Source: Accumulibacter sp.
Lineage (GTDB): Bacteria; Pseudomonadota; Gammaproteobacteria; Burkholderiales; Rhodocyclaceae
Direction of reading: 5' to 3'
Assembly (NCBI RefSeq): GCF_036625195.1
Contig: NZ_JAZKUG010000001.1
Span: 4,588,001-4,652,000 of the forward strand
Length of the DNA: 64,000 nucleotides
A model generated the notes under the pieces. The model saw only the letters and a list, made by a program, of their open reading frames with translations, ran no database searches and was not told where the DNA came from. This document shows positions 1 through 8,273 of the stretch, piece after piece. Position numbers and translations under genes: made by a program. Numbering within the stretch: the stretch's first letter is position 1; the number at the start of each line of letters is the position of its first letter.

Positions 1-51
1 AGCGAGCATTTCAAAGAATTCCTTGCGTTGCGGCATCAAACTACTAAACAT
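1..51 (-). CDS. DUF47/PhoU-like protein, probable Pit accessory protein (5' end only)
   Basis: Only the first 17 codons lie in the window; the gene runs off the left edge. The N-terminus reads MFSSLMPQRKEFFEMLA, which fits the usual start of DUF47 (TIGR00153) proteins, where a Met-Phe-x-x-Leu-Met-Pro start is followed by a charged residue and a Phe-Phe pair. The ATG ends at 51 and is preceded on the minus strand by a clear GGGAGG ribosome site (57-62). DUF47 proteins are PhoU-like helical proteins, normally encoded next to the low-affinity phosphate transporter Pit, and are thought to modulate it. The assignment rests on 17 residues only, so it is a family guess from the start signature. Confidence 0.5.
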   Translation of the reverse strand, partial: MFSSLMPQRKEFFEMLA

Positions 52-95
52 ACGACCTCCCTTGGTTGACAGCTCTCACGAGCCCCTCTTGACAG

Positions 96-120
96 AAAAA
101 CGATACCGGCCCGATGCCGG
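96..120 (-). terminator. Rho-independent terminator downstream of the Lys/Ala-rich gene
   Basis: On the minus strand a perfect 5-bp GC stem (CCGGC, loop ATCGG, GCCGG; bases 120-106) is followed within a few bases by five T residues (100-96). It lies about 65 bases beyond the stop codon of the gene ending at 185 and would end the parA/partner transcript before the DUF47 gene. Confidence 0.6.
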
Positions 121-184
121 CCTCATCATGTGATCATCGACTCGTCGGCGACCCGCTCACCGACGCGCCATCCGTGTCCGGGCA

Positions 185-1177
185 TCAGCCCTTCTTCTTG
201 CTCTTCGGCGCCTCCGCCAGGGCAGCCAGCAATTCCTTCATCTGTTCGACCTTCTGCTCGGCGAAGAGGCGCACCCCGGCACGCAGGATGTCCGACTTGC
301 TCGCCGCCCAGCCGGCGGCCTGTGCCAACTCGGCACGCAAGGCTTCGATCGCGGCCTCCTCGCTCTTCAGCAGTTCCACGGAATAGCGCACCAACTTGTC
401 GCGCTTGTCCCTGGCGACCTTCTCGACCTCCCTGACCGTCTCATCGACCTGCGCCGCCTTCTTCGCCAACTGCTCGCGCGCCACCTTTTCGATCTCGGCG
501 ACCGCGGCCGCGACCTGGGCTGCCTTGCCGGCGACCTGCGCCCCGGCGGCGCTGACCGCCGCCTCGACACCGCTCTTCGTCTTGCGTGGCCGGGCAGCGG
601 CCGCCTGTTGCTGCTCATCCTTCGCCGGCGACCCGACGGCGGCAGTCGCCGGCGGGGGAACGGCCGTTGCCGGTTGCGCCGCCGGCTCGGGCGCGGCGCC
701 CTTGGCCGCGACCGCGCGCTTCGCCGTCCTGGCGGGCTTGGCCGCCACGACGGGCTTCGCCGCCGGAGCCTTCTTTGCCGTGCCCGCTTTGCCCTCGGCC
801 GGCTTGTCTGCCGCCGACCCGCTTGCATCCTTGGCCGCAGCCGTGCCGGTCTTCGCCTTGGCCGCTGTCGCCTTGGCCGCCGTCGCCTTGGCCGCCTTCT
901 CCTTGGTGGCCCTCTCCTTCGCCGCCGCCTTCTCCTTCGCCGCCGCCTGCGCCGCCGCCTTCGCTGCCGCGCGCGCCGCAGCCTTGCCTGCCGGCTGGAC
1001 TTCGGTGCGCTTCGCCGCGGGTGCAACCGGAGCGGCCACCGGCGTCGGCGCCGGATCCGGGACCAACGGCACCTCGGTCGCCACCAGACGCTCGGCCAGT
1101 GACTCGTCCTCCTTCTTCAGGCTGGCACGCAAGGCTGTCTTGTTGTCACTGTCGCCACTTGACGATGTCGTCATCAA
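185..1177 (-). CDS. Lys/Ala-rich histone-H1/AlgP-like protein, likely partner of the adjacent ParA
   Basis: A 330-residue protein of low complexity. After about 50 residues, positions 60-200 consist of alanine, lysine and proline repeats (AAKA, TAAKA, KPA) like histone H1, AlgP or the tail of PhaM, which bind DNA non-specifically. Residues 205-285 form a predicted Ala/Lys/Glu coiled coil. The last 45 residues contain KSDILRAGVRLFAEQKVEQM, which resembles the helical part of a ribbon-helix-helix DNA-binding fold and is followed by a basic SKKKG tail. The ATG overlaps the parA stop (ATGA), so the two are translationally coupled. Inference: it links a cargo to the nucleoid-bound ParA, or binds DNA itself. 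No specific family is certain. Confidence 0.6.
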   Translation of the reverse strand: MMTTSSSGDSDNKTALRASLKKEDESLAERLVATEVPLVPDPAPTPVAAPVAPAAKRTEVQPAGKAAARAAAKAAAQAAAKEKAAAKERATKEKAAKATAAKATAAKAKTGTAAAKDASGSAADKPAEGKAGTAKKAPAAKPVVAAKPARTAKRAVAAKGAAPEPAAQPATAVPPPATAAVGSPAKDEQQQAAAARPRKTKSGVEAAVSAAGAQVAGKAAQVAAAVAEIEKVAREQLAKKAAQVDETVREVEKVARDKRDKLVRYSVELLKSEEAAIEALRAELAQAAGWAASKSDILRAGVRLFAEQKVEQMKELLAALAEAPKSKKKG

Positions 1178-1839
1178 TGCTCTCCCAATTGTTGAAGTAC
1201 TGCGCCCACGAGTTTGCGAACTTCCTTCTGCGCTGCGTCGGCGCCGGAGCCAAGCTGGAACACCGATGCGCCGATGACGGCACTCTGCGCATAGGCGTTC
1301 CGCTGGCAGAGCATCGCATCAAGGATCGGCAGGGTGAATTCGTGCAGCAGTTCGAGCACGTCGCTTGCCAGCGCCGTGTTCTGCACGCGATTCGGCAGGA
1401 TGCAGCCATGCAACCGATGACTGTGCTCCATGCGATTCAGGATCAGACGTTCGACGGCCAGCGTGGACCAGAGGTCGGTCGGGCTGGGTACCGCCGGCAC
1501 GATCGCCAGGTGGGCGACGGCGAGCGCCGCCAGGGTTGAAGGGTGGTAGATCGACGGCGGCGTGTCGAGCACGACATAATCGGCTTCCTGCTGCAACTCG
1601 GCGACGTGCTTGATCAGCTCCAGGCCGGACATCTTGCGCACGTCGAGCTGCAGATCGACATCGAGCAGCGACACCGACTCGGCCCAGCGGAAGGCGCTTT
1701 CCTGCGGATCGAGGTCGGCCAGCAGCACCGACGAGCCGATGGCGTGAAAGCCACCCGCGAGTTGCATGGCGACCGTCGTCTTGCCCGCCCCGCCTTTTTG
1801 CGAGACGACGGCAATCACCCGCGCCGGTACCGATGGCAT
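1174..1839 (-). CDS. ParA/MinD-family (McdA-like) partitioning ATPase
   Basis: A 221-residue P-loop ATPase of the ParA class. It has the deviant Walker A motif KGGAGKTT about 16 residues in, an LLADLDPQ segment, and the Walker B-like VVLDTPPS. I start it at the ATG at 1839 (MPSVPARVIAVVS), preceded by AGGAAAGG; a longer frame to 1983 exists, but its extra residues do not look like ParA. The short length and lack of an N-terminal helix-turn-helix match the small orphan ParAs that position cargo (McdA, PpfA, ParC) rather than plasmid ParA. No parB or parS was seen nearby. It overlaps the Lys/Ala-rich partner gene by 4 bases. Confidence 0.85.
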   Translation of the reverse strand: MPSVPARVIAVVSQKGGAGKTTVAMQLAGGFHAIGSSVLLADLDPQESAFRWAESVSLLDVDLQLDVRKMSGLELIKHVAELQQEADYVVLDTPPSIYHPSTLAALAVAHLAIVPAVPSPTDLWSTLAVERLILNRMEHSHRLHGCILPNRVQNTALASDVLELLHEFTLPILDAMLCQRNAYAQSAVIGASVFQLGSGADAAQKEVRKLVGAVLQQLGEH

Positions 1840-1888
1840 GTGGCCGCCTTTCCTGAAAACCTGTTCATGACGTTTTGCATAGCCGACG

Positions 1889-1916
1889 ATTATGCCATTT
1901 CGCCGGACGGCAGCAA
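1889..1916 (-). promoter_or_regulatory. Possible sigma70 promoter for parA and partner
   Basis: On the minus strand TTGCTG (1916-1911) and CATAAT (1894-1889) are separated by 16 bp, placing a start near 1882, about 43 bases before the parA ATG. Both boxes deviate from consensus and a second AT-rich candidate lies near 1950-1980, so this is tentative. Nothing else convincing is seen in 1840-2106. Confidence 0.3.
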
Positions 1917-2106
1917 GGCGCAGAGAGCTCGCGACGGGCCATGAAATGGGCCATTTTTTACTGATTGGGGCATTTTGTGACAAAGGTCAACGAAACCCGA
2001 GCTCACATGCTGCTTGGGCATCCGCTGCTTCCCCTCGCCGCGCGGCTCGCCGACCGCCCGAGGGTCGCGCGACACACCGCCCGGCACGGCATCGGTGCCG
2101 CCCGCC

Positions 2107-4791
2107 TCAGGCGTCGAGAAGAATGTTCAGGGTCCTTGCCCGGACGACCGCCTCGCGCCGGCTCGACGCGCGCAGCTTGCGGTAGATGTTCTGCGTGTGG
2201 CGTTTGACGGTCGCCCGCGAGATGCACAGCTCTTCGGAGATCTCGACGTTGCTCAGGCGGACGGCAAGCAGCTTCAAAATCTTCAGCTCGCGGCGCGTCA
2301 GGTCGGCCCTCGGTTCCTGGCGACCACTGCAGGCCAGCCAGTCGTCGTTGAACGCCGCCAGGATCTGGCCCAGATAGCGCGAGTCGCTGCGGTCGAGCTT
2401 CAGCCGCCGGAGAGGCGGCAGGAGATCCTGTCCGAGATCGACGAACAGGCGGACAAACCCCCCCGGTTGCGCCAGCGCGACCGCCCGGCCGAGCATGTCC
2501 GCAGCCGCGGCGTCATCGCCGAGGCCATGCTGCAGCAGCGACTGCAGTGCCAGCACCTCGATGAGAAAGCGAATGTTGTGCCGCGCCGCCAGTTCACGCT
2601 CGAGCAACTGCAGCAGGCGCGCCGCCTGCTCACGACTCTCGCTGCTGCCCTCGGCAATCCACACTTTGGCCAGGGTGAGATGCGGCGCACTGGCGAGATG
2701 GTAGGCAAAATGCAACGGTCCCGGATCGAAGCCGCTTGCCCAGTCGTTCGCCATCGCCAGCTGTCCCTGGCGCAGGGCGAGTTCGGCGCGAAAGGCGTAG
2801 GCCCGCTGCAGGGCATGCTGGTCGTCCTGTTGCTGCAGGTGTTGGCAGAGCGTGTCGATGACCGCGTTCGCCCGGCTCGACTGGCCGAGGGCCTGGCAGA
2901 CGGCAGCCAGCAGCAGCGAGAGCTCGCCGCGATAACCGACCACGGCCGTCTTCGATGCCGACAGCAGCGTCTCTTCGGCGAGAGCAAGCTCGTTGCGCTG
3001 ATACTGCACGAGACCGAGGAAGTAGGCGCGCAGACCGCCGTCGTCGCTGCCCCACGGCGCCCCACCGACCCGCAGATCCGCTTTCGCCAGCAAGTGGAGT
3101 GCCGACAGATCGGCTGCCATCCAGTCGATGCAACAACGCGCTGCCAGCAAGGGCACCTGACAGCGTGCAATCGGCCCCGGCGCCTGCGCCAGCGCTTCGT
3201 CGATGCCCTGCCGCGCGCCGCCGAGGTCACCGGCCAGCTGGCGCGCGCCGGCGATGACGGTCTGCGCGAGGACCCGTTCGTCGATGCGCCCGGCGGGGAG
3301 GCAGGCGAGCGCATCGACGGCACAACGCGCAGCTTCGTCGCCATTGCCTTCGAGGTACTGCTGCATGCTGCGCAGCGCCAGCAGGCTGCCGCGCACCGGC
3401 GCCGCGATCTGCGGCCGGCCAGCGGAACGCTCGAGCAGCGCCTGGATGCGATCCAGTACCGCGGCAGTCTCCAGGAGACGGCCCTGCCGATACAGCAGCC
3501 ACGCCTTCAGCAACAGCAATTCCCCGTCGGTCTCGACCGCGTCTGGCGGCAACAGTCGCAGGCAGCCCGCCAGTCGGGCCTGCTGTCCGTGCTGCAACAG
3601 CGTGTCGCGATGGTCGGCGAGCAGCTGGCCGGCGGCGGCGGGGCCGCCTCCGGCCAGCTGATGGCGGGTGGCCTCTTCCAGCCGCTGATGCCCGGCAAAC
3701 CAGGCTGCCGCCCGCCGGTGCAGTTGCTGCATCGCCTCGACGCCCATCTGCGCCAGCAGCCGAGCCTGCAGGAACTCGTGCAAGAGGGGGTGATAGCGAT
3801 ACCACTCGCCCGCCTCGTCGACCGACGAGGCGAGGACGCTGCCACCACGAACGAAGTCCACGAATGCTGGTCCCGACAGCGACTGCCCGCCGGCATCCTC
3901 GCCGGCGAGTGCATCGCAGAGCCCAGCACAGAAGCAGTCGAGGAGCGCAGTCCGCAACAGCGCCGTGCACACCGCTGCCGGCTGCGGCGCGAGGACCTCG
4001 TCGAGAAAGTATTGCGCAACCAGAGGCGTGCCACCGGCGAAGCCTGCCGCTGCATCGCTGCCCGACCAGCGATGACGCAGCAACAGCGCCGCCAGTCGCA
4101 CGCCGGCCGGCCAGCCGCCGCTGCGCTCGTGCAGCAACGTCACGGCGGCGTTGCCGAGTTCACCGGCCGCAGCGTGCTCGATGATCTGCGCTGCCTGTTG
4201 GCGGCTGAACTGCAGCTCACGCACGCCGATCTCGTGCAGCGCCCCGCGCACCCGCAACGCGCCCAGGGACAATGGCGGAGCGCTGCGCCCGATGAGCACC
4301 AGATGCAGACGGGGCGGGGGTCGCAACAGCATGCGGTCGAGCAGGGCGTAGGTGGCGCGGTCGTCGACGCAATGAAGATCGTCCAGGACCAATACCAGCG
4401 GCTCCGCGAGATCGTCGAGTTCGTTGCCCAGCTGGGCGACGAGACCGGCAAGCGGCGGCATGCACGGGGCAGCGAAACAGGCAAGAGTCCCGCTGCAGGC
4501 ATCCGGCAACACGCTGCGCACGGCAGCGACGAGAGCATGGATGAAGGCGTACGGCTCGCCATCGCCCGCGTCGAGCGACAACCAGGCCGCGAGGCCGACG
4601 CGGTTTGCCAGCCAGTGCGCCACCAGCGAGGTCTTGCCGTAGCCCAGCGGTGCTGCCACGACCGTCAGGGGTAGCCTGGCGGCGTCTTCCAGCTGCCGCT
4701 GCAACTCGTCGCGGACGACGAAGTCGGCGACGAGGCGGGGGCGCTGCAGCTTGCTGCGCGGAAACGGCGAAAATACCATATCGACCTGCAT
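2107..4791 (-). CDS. MalT-type (LAL/STAND) LuxR-family transcriptional regulator
   Basis: A protein of about 894 residues with the architecture of MalT. Near the N-terminus is the typical SKLQRPRL segment and a P-loop, APLGYGKTS, followed by a VLDDLH Walker B. A long TPR-like helical region spans roughly residues 350-800. The C-terminal 65 residues are a LuxR helix-turn-helix (LTRRELKILKLLA, then SRATVKRHTQNIYRKL). Such regulators are ATP-dependent and respond to a small-molecule inducer bound by the helical repeats. Starts at TTG 4806, ATG 4791 or ATG 4779 are possible; I chose 4791. No metabolic operon adjoins it, so the inducer and targets are unknown. Confidence 0.85.
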   Translation of the reverse strand: MQVDMVFSPFPRSKLQRPRLVADFVVRDELQRQLEDAARLPLTVVAAPLGYGKTSLVAHWLANRVGLAAWLSLDAGDGEPYAFIHALVAAVRSVLPDACSGTLACFAAPCMPPLAGLVAQLGNELDDLAEPLVLVLDDLHCVDDRATYALLDRMLLRPPPRLHLVLIGRSAPPLSLGALRVRGALHEIGVRELQFSRQQAAQIIEHAAAGELGNAAVTLLHERSGGWPAGVRLAALLLRHRWSGSDAAAGFAGGTPLVAQYFLDEVLAPQPAAVCTALLRTALLDCFCAGLCDALAGEDAGGQSLSGPAFVDFVRGGSVLASSVDEAGEWYRYHPLLHEFLQARLLAQMGVEAMQQLHRRAAAWFAGHQRLEEATRHQLAGGGPAAAGQLLADHRDTLLQHGQQARLAGCLRLLPPDAVETDGELLLLKAWLLYRQGRLLETAAVLDRIQALLERSAGRPQIAAPVRGSLLALRSMQQYLEGNGDEAARCAVDALACLPAGRIDERVLAQTVIAGARQLAGDLGGARQGIDEALAQAPGPIARCQVPLLAARCCIDWMAADLSALHLLAKADLRVGGAPWGSDDGGLRAYFLGLVQYQRNELALAEETLLSASKTAVVGYRGELSLLLAAVCQALGQSSRANAVIDTLCQHLQQQDDQHALQRAYAFRAELALRQGQLAMANDWASGFDPGPLHFAYHLASAPHLTLAKVWIAEGSSESREQAARLLQLLERELAARHNIRFLIEVLALQSLLQHGLGDDAAAADMLGRAVALAQPGGFVRLFVDLGQDLLPPLRRLKLDRSDSRYLGQILAAFNDDWLACSGRQEPRADLTRRELKILKLLAVRLSNVEISEELCISRATVKRHTQNIYRKLRASSRREAVVRARTLNILLDA

Positions 4792-4921
4792 TGGCGCGCT
4801 CAGCAAGCGCCCTCATCGCGATGCAAAGGGCCGATGATACTGCACTGCCTGCCGTTCTGCGCAGACGCCGTGACAGCGCCTGTCGGCAGCAGCGGGCAGC
4901 GGCAGAACGCGGTGCAGCGGC

Positions 4922-5815
4922 TCATCCAGCGAGCAGGCGCGCGATCTGCGCATCCTTCTCGCGCCAGATCTGTTGCAGCCATTGTTGAAAGGCTTCACGC
5001 ACGGCCGCGTCAGCGGCGTAATCTCCCGCTGCCAGTTGGTGTGGCACCGGCAGAGTCTGCACGCGCACGCGCACGCGCCGCATGCGTCCGCAGAGGAATT
5101 GCCAGAAGTCCGGCGCGCCATCGGGATAGACGATGGTGACGTCGAGAATGGCATGGAACCGGTCACCCATCACGTTCAGGGCGAGCGCAATCCCGCCTGC
5201 CTTCGGTTTCAGCAGGTGGCGATACGGAGAAGCCTGCTGCCGGTGCTTGGCGGCGGTGAAACGGGTGCCTTCGCAGAAGTTCATGACGCTCGTCGGGATC
5301 AGCGCGAACTTCTCGCAGGCGATGCGCGTCACCTCCCGGTCGCGCGCGCGCAACTCCGGGTGCGCCCTGAGAACCTCCTCGCTGTGCCGGCGCATGAAGG
5401 GAAAATCGAGCGCCCACCAGGCCAGCCCCATGATCGGCACCCAGACCAGTTGCTGCTTGAGAAAGAACTTCAGCAAGGGGATGCGGCCGGTCAGCAGGTG
5501 TTGCAGGACGAGGATGTCGGCCCAGGTCTGGTGGTTGCAATTGACCAGGTACCAGCCGCGCCGCTGCAGTCCCTGGATCCCCTCCACGTCCCAGTCGGTC
5601 TTCTGCGTCAGCGCCATCCAGCCGCTGTTGCAGGCGATCCATGCCTCGGCGACGCGGATGAGCAGCGGATCGAGGCGCAGGCGGACCGCCCGCTGCGGCA
5701 GCAGCAGCTTGAGCACCGCCAGCAGGAGCAGGAGCGGCACCCAGAACAGGCAGTTGAGGGCAAGCAGGAGACTGGCCACGATGCCGAGCAGCGCTGGCGG
5801 GAGACTCTGGAGCAT
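4922..5815 (-). CDS. PlsC-superfamily acyltransferase (YihG-like)
   Basis: A 297-residue 1-acylglycerol-3-phosphate acyltransferase family protein. A hydrophobic N-terminus (residues 8-40) should anchor it in the inner membrane. The catalytic HX4D box is NHQTWAD (H95, D100), and FCEGTRF supplies the second conserved block that binds the glycerophosphate. The overall shape and length resemble YihG/YcjN-like acyltransferases that adjust phospholipid acyl chains, rather than essential PlsC. It ends 115 bp before the MalT-like gene and begins 14 bp after the stop of the GTPase gene, so it is probably co-transcribed with that gene. The acyl donor and exact acceptor cannot be read from the sequence. 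Confidence 0.85.
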   Translation of the reverse strand: MLQSLPPALLGIVASLLLALNCLFWVPLLLLLAVLKLLLPQRAVRLRLDPLLIRVAEAWIACNSGWMALTQKTDWDVEGIQGLQRRGWYLVNCNHQTWADILVLQHLLTGRIPLLKFFLKQQLVWVPIMGLAWWALDFPFMRRHSEEVLRAHPELRARDREVTRIACEKFALIPTSVMNFCEGTRFTAAKHRQQASPYRHLLKPKAGGIALALNVMGDRFHAILDVTIVYPDGAPDFWQFLCGRMRRVRVRVQTLPVPHQLAAGDYAADAAVREAFQQWLQQIWREKDAQIARLLAG

Positions 5816-5829
5816 GCGGCGGCGACCGC

Positions 5830-6753
5830 TCAGTCCGCCACCGCCGCCGACTCTTCGTCGAGCAGCATGGCGCTTCGGGTTGCCGGGGTCTCCAGGCTGA
5901 TGCGCCCGAGCAGCCCGTCGCGATAGTCCTGCAGCAGGACACGCGACGCCTTCTCGCGATCGCCCAGGCCGCCGCGCAGGAGAAGACCGCGCCTTCTTGC
6001 GATCGCCTCGATGACGGCAACGCCGTCGAGGGACGACAACGACCCGGCGGCCAGCGCGTAACGTCTGGAGAGGGCCAGCGGGTAGCGGGCGAGCAGCAAC
6101 CCGGCGAGGAACTGCGCCACCTCCTCGTCGATCATCGCGTTGCGACCGACCGCGTTGCTCGCCGCGAGCATCAGCCCGTCACTCGGGTGCTCGATCTTCG
6201 GCCAGAGCAGCCCGGGCGTGTCGGTCAGCCAGTTTGCGATGTCGAGCGGCGCGGTCTGCTGCGCGCGCGTCACCGCCGGCTCGTCACCGACCTTCGCCAG
6301 CTTGCGGCGCAGCAGGACGTTCATCAGCGTCGATTTGCCGACGTTCGGGATGCCCATGATCATCATCCGCAGCGGCTTGGTGTTGTCGCTGCGGTGCGGC
6401 GCCAACGCCCGACAGAGTCCCGGCAGCCGCGCCACCTCGGCAGGTTTGCGGCATGACAGCGCCACGGCGCGCATGCCATCCTGCCGCCGGTACCAGGCGA
6501 GCCACGACTGGGTCACGTCGGGATCGGCGAGGTCGGCCTTGTTGAGCACCTTGAGGCAGGGCCGCTGCCGCTGCAGGCGCAGTTCACGAACCATCGGGTT
6601 GCTGCTCGCTTCGGGCAGGCGGGCGTCGACCACCTCGATGACCACGTCGGTGGACGCCATCGCCTCGGCCGCCTTCTTGCGCGCGGCAGTCATGTGCCCC
6701 GGGTACCACTGGATGCCCATCATCGATCCGAAACTGGCGGAGAACTCCGCCAT
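5830..6753 (-). CDS. rbgA: Ribosome biogenesis GTPase RbgA/YlqF
   Basis: A circularly permuted GTPase. The G4 motif (VLNKADL) comes before G1 (GIPNVGKST) and G3 (DTPG), the order that defines the YlqF/YawG family. Its N-terminus reads IQWYPGHMTAARKKA, the diagnostic start of RbgA. It helps assemble the large ribosomal subunit in the cytoplasm. Length is 307 residues from 6753; family comparison favours the tandem ATGs at 6723/6720, so the first 10-11 residues may not be translated. The next gene upstream is divergent. It probably forms a two-gene unit with the acyltransferase downstream. Confidence 0.9.
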   Translation of the reverse strand: MAEFSASFGSMMGIQWYPGHMTAARKKAAEAMASTDVVIEVVDARLPEASSNPMVRELRLQRQRPCLKVLNKADLADPDVTQSWLAWYRRQDGMRAVALSCRKPAEVARLPGLCRALAPHRSDNTKPLRMMIMGIPNVGKSTLMNVLLRRKLAKVGDEPAVTRAQQTAPLDIANWLTDTPGLLWPKIEHPSDGLMLAASNAVGRNAMIDEEVAQFLAGLLLARYPLALSRRYALAAGSLSSLDGVAVIEAIARRRGLLLRGGLGDREKASRVLLQDYRDGLLGRISLETPATRSAMLLDEESAAVAD

Positions 6754-6857
6754 TATCCCACCGCTTGGCGGCTCCGAGGGTCCGGATGATCGCCGCTCGC
6801 TGCCGCCAGCGACGAGCAGCGCACCCGTCGCCGTTTGGACGGCCGAAATCGCCTAGA

Positions 6858-7778
6858 ATGAGCACCTCGTCATCATCAGCCGCAGGAATGAGCTTGTCGC
6901 GGATCCCCGAAATCAGAGAGGGGCAGTCGATCGAACTGCTCAAGGAACTGCACATCCTCACCCGCGACGGCAAGCTCAACCAGGACAGCCGGCGCAAGCT
7001 CAAACAGATCTGCCACCTCTGTCACTTCATCGAGCCGCTGCTCGCCGAGATCGCCAGCCGCGGCGGCGGGCCGAGCGTGGTCGATCACGGCGCCGGCAAG
7101 TCGTACCTCGGCTTCATCCTCTACGACCTCTTCTTCAGGCAGCGCGACCGCGGCCACATCTACGGCATCGAACTGCGCCAGGAACTCGGCGAGCGGGCGC
7201 GCAGCCTGGCCAACCGGCTCGGCTTCACGCGCATGTCCTTCCTCGGGATGAGCGTCGAGGAGGCGATCGAATCGCCGCTGCTGCCCGCGCGCATCGACCT
7301 CGTCACCGCCCTGCATGCCTGCGATACCGCGACCGACGACGCGATCCGCTTCGCGCTGCGCAAGCAGGCCGCCTACATCGTTCTCGTCCCCTGCTGCCAG
7401 GCCGAAGTGGCAGCGGCTCTGCGCCGTGGCAAGGGCGAGGCGCTGGCGGCGACGCCGCTGGCGGAAATCTGGCGGCACCCGCTGCACAGCCGCGAGTTTG
7501 GCAGCCTGCTGACCAACGCCCTGCGCTGCCTGCAACTGGAGGCCCACGGTTACCAGACGATGGTGACCGAACTGGTCGGCTGGGAACATTCACTGAAAAA
7601 CGAACTGATCGTCGCCCGGCATACCGGTGCCGCGCGCGGCAACGCCGCCGCACGCCTCGAAGCGATCCTCCAGGAGCTGCGGCTGGAGACCTTGCACAGC
7701 CGCTTCGCTTTGCCACCACATGGTCAACCGCCGGCGCCCGCTGGCGGCGCGGCCGACCACCAACCGCCAGGAACCTGA
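6858..7778 (+). CDS. Class I SAM-dependent methyltransferase (Methyltransf_32/METTL25-like)
   Basis: A protein of about 306 residues. The SAM-binding motif I is VVDHGAGKSYLGFILYD, with the GxGxS pattern and following Leu/Tyr typical of the Methyltransf_32 group. LVTALHACDTATDDAI is motif IV, and a Pro-Cys-Cys follows (VPCCQ). The N-terminal 70 residues carry a Cys-His cluster (ICHLCHF) that may bind metal or RNA. Substrate unknown; relatives are treated as RNA or protein methylases without firm evidence. Starts at 6858 or 6888 are both possible; the frame also extends upstream to 6765 but overlaps the divergent rbgA start region. Its stop abuts the next start codon (TGA ATG). Confidence 0.75.
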   Translation: MSTSSSSAAGMSLSRIPEIREGQSIELLKELHILTRDGKLNQDSRRKLKQICHLCHFIEPLLAEIASRGGGPSVVDHGAGKSYLGFILYDLFFRQRDRGHIYGIELRQELGERARSLANRLGFTRMSFLGMSVEEAIESPLLPARIDLVTALHACDTATDDAIRFALRKQAAYIVLVPCCQAEVAAALRRGKGEALAATPLAEIWRHPLHSREFGSLLTNALRCLQLEAHGYQTMVTELVGWEHSLKNELIVARHTGAARGNAAARLEAILQELRLETLHSRFALPPHGQPPAPAGGAADHQPPGT

Positions 7779-8096
7779 ATGGAGAAATGGATCACCCGCG
7801 GCGCCGCCGCACTCTGCGCCGCCGGCAGCATCGCGCTGCTGTGGACTTTCGGCATGTTCGTTGCCGTGCCATGGCGCGAGGGACGCATGCTGGCGCTCAA
7901 CGGCATCGAGTTGCAGGTTCTCGGTGTACCGCTGTTCGGTGGCATCGCCGTCGCCTGGGGCGCCCTGCACATCCTCGCCATCGCCGACCGTGCGAGCTGC
8001 CCGCGGCTCTACTTCGCGCTCGCGCTGGCGCTGCTCGCCGCCATGCTGCTGGCGGTGTCGGCTGGCGCCTCCTGGACCACCGCGCGCATCGCCTGA
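7779..8096 (+). CDS. Small inner-membrane protein, function unknown
   Basis: A 105-residue protein with three predicted membrane helices (about residues 8-30, 45-68 and 77-98) and little else. The ATG follows the methyltransferase stop directly, with AGGA seven bases upstream, so the two are co-translated. I do not recognise the family. The 177 bases to galU show no strong promoter or hairpin. Confidence 0.6.
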   Translation: MEKWITRGAAALCAAGSIALLWTFGMFVAVPWREGRMLALNGIELQVLGVPLFGGIAVAWGALHILAIADRASCPRLYFALALALLAAMLLAVSAGASWTTARIA

Positions 8097-8273
8097 GCCG
8101 AGCGCCGTTACGGCACGGTGAGGCGAGGTCCGCTGCCACCCGGCGCGACCCGGCCACTCGGCAAGGGCCAGGGGCGACGCCGGAACAGAGGGTCGCGACA
8201 GCGGAGAAAAGTCACACCGAAGCGCGCCGCAGATGGCTAGAATCGTGGCTGTTGAACATCGAGGGTAAAGCGA

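Noticed and set aside
800..960. Short direct repeats of a GCCTTGGCCGC type
   Set aside because: They are simply the codons of the Ala/Lys repeats in the histone-like protein.
2014..4674. 886-codon open frame on the plus strand opposite the MalT-like gene
   Set aside because: It is rich in Arg, Gln and Pro with no motifs, while the opposite strand has clear P-loop and LuxR motifs. Such antisense frames are common at this GC level.
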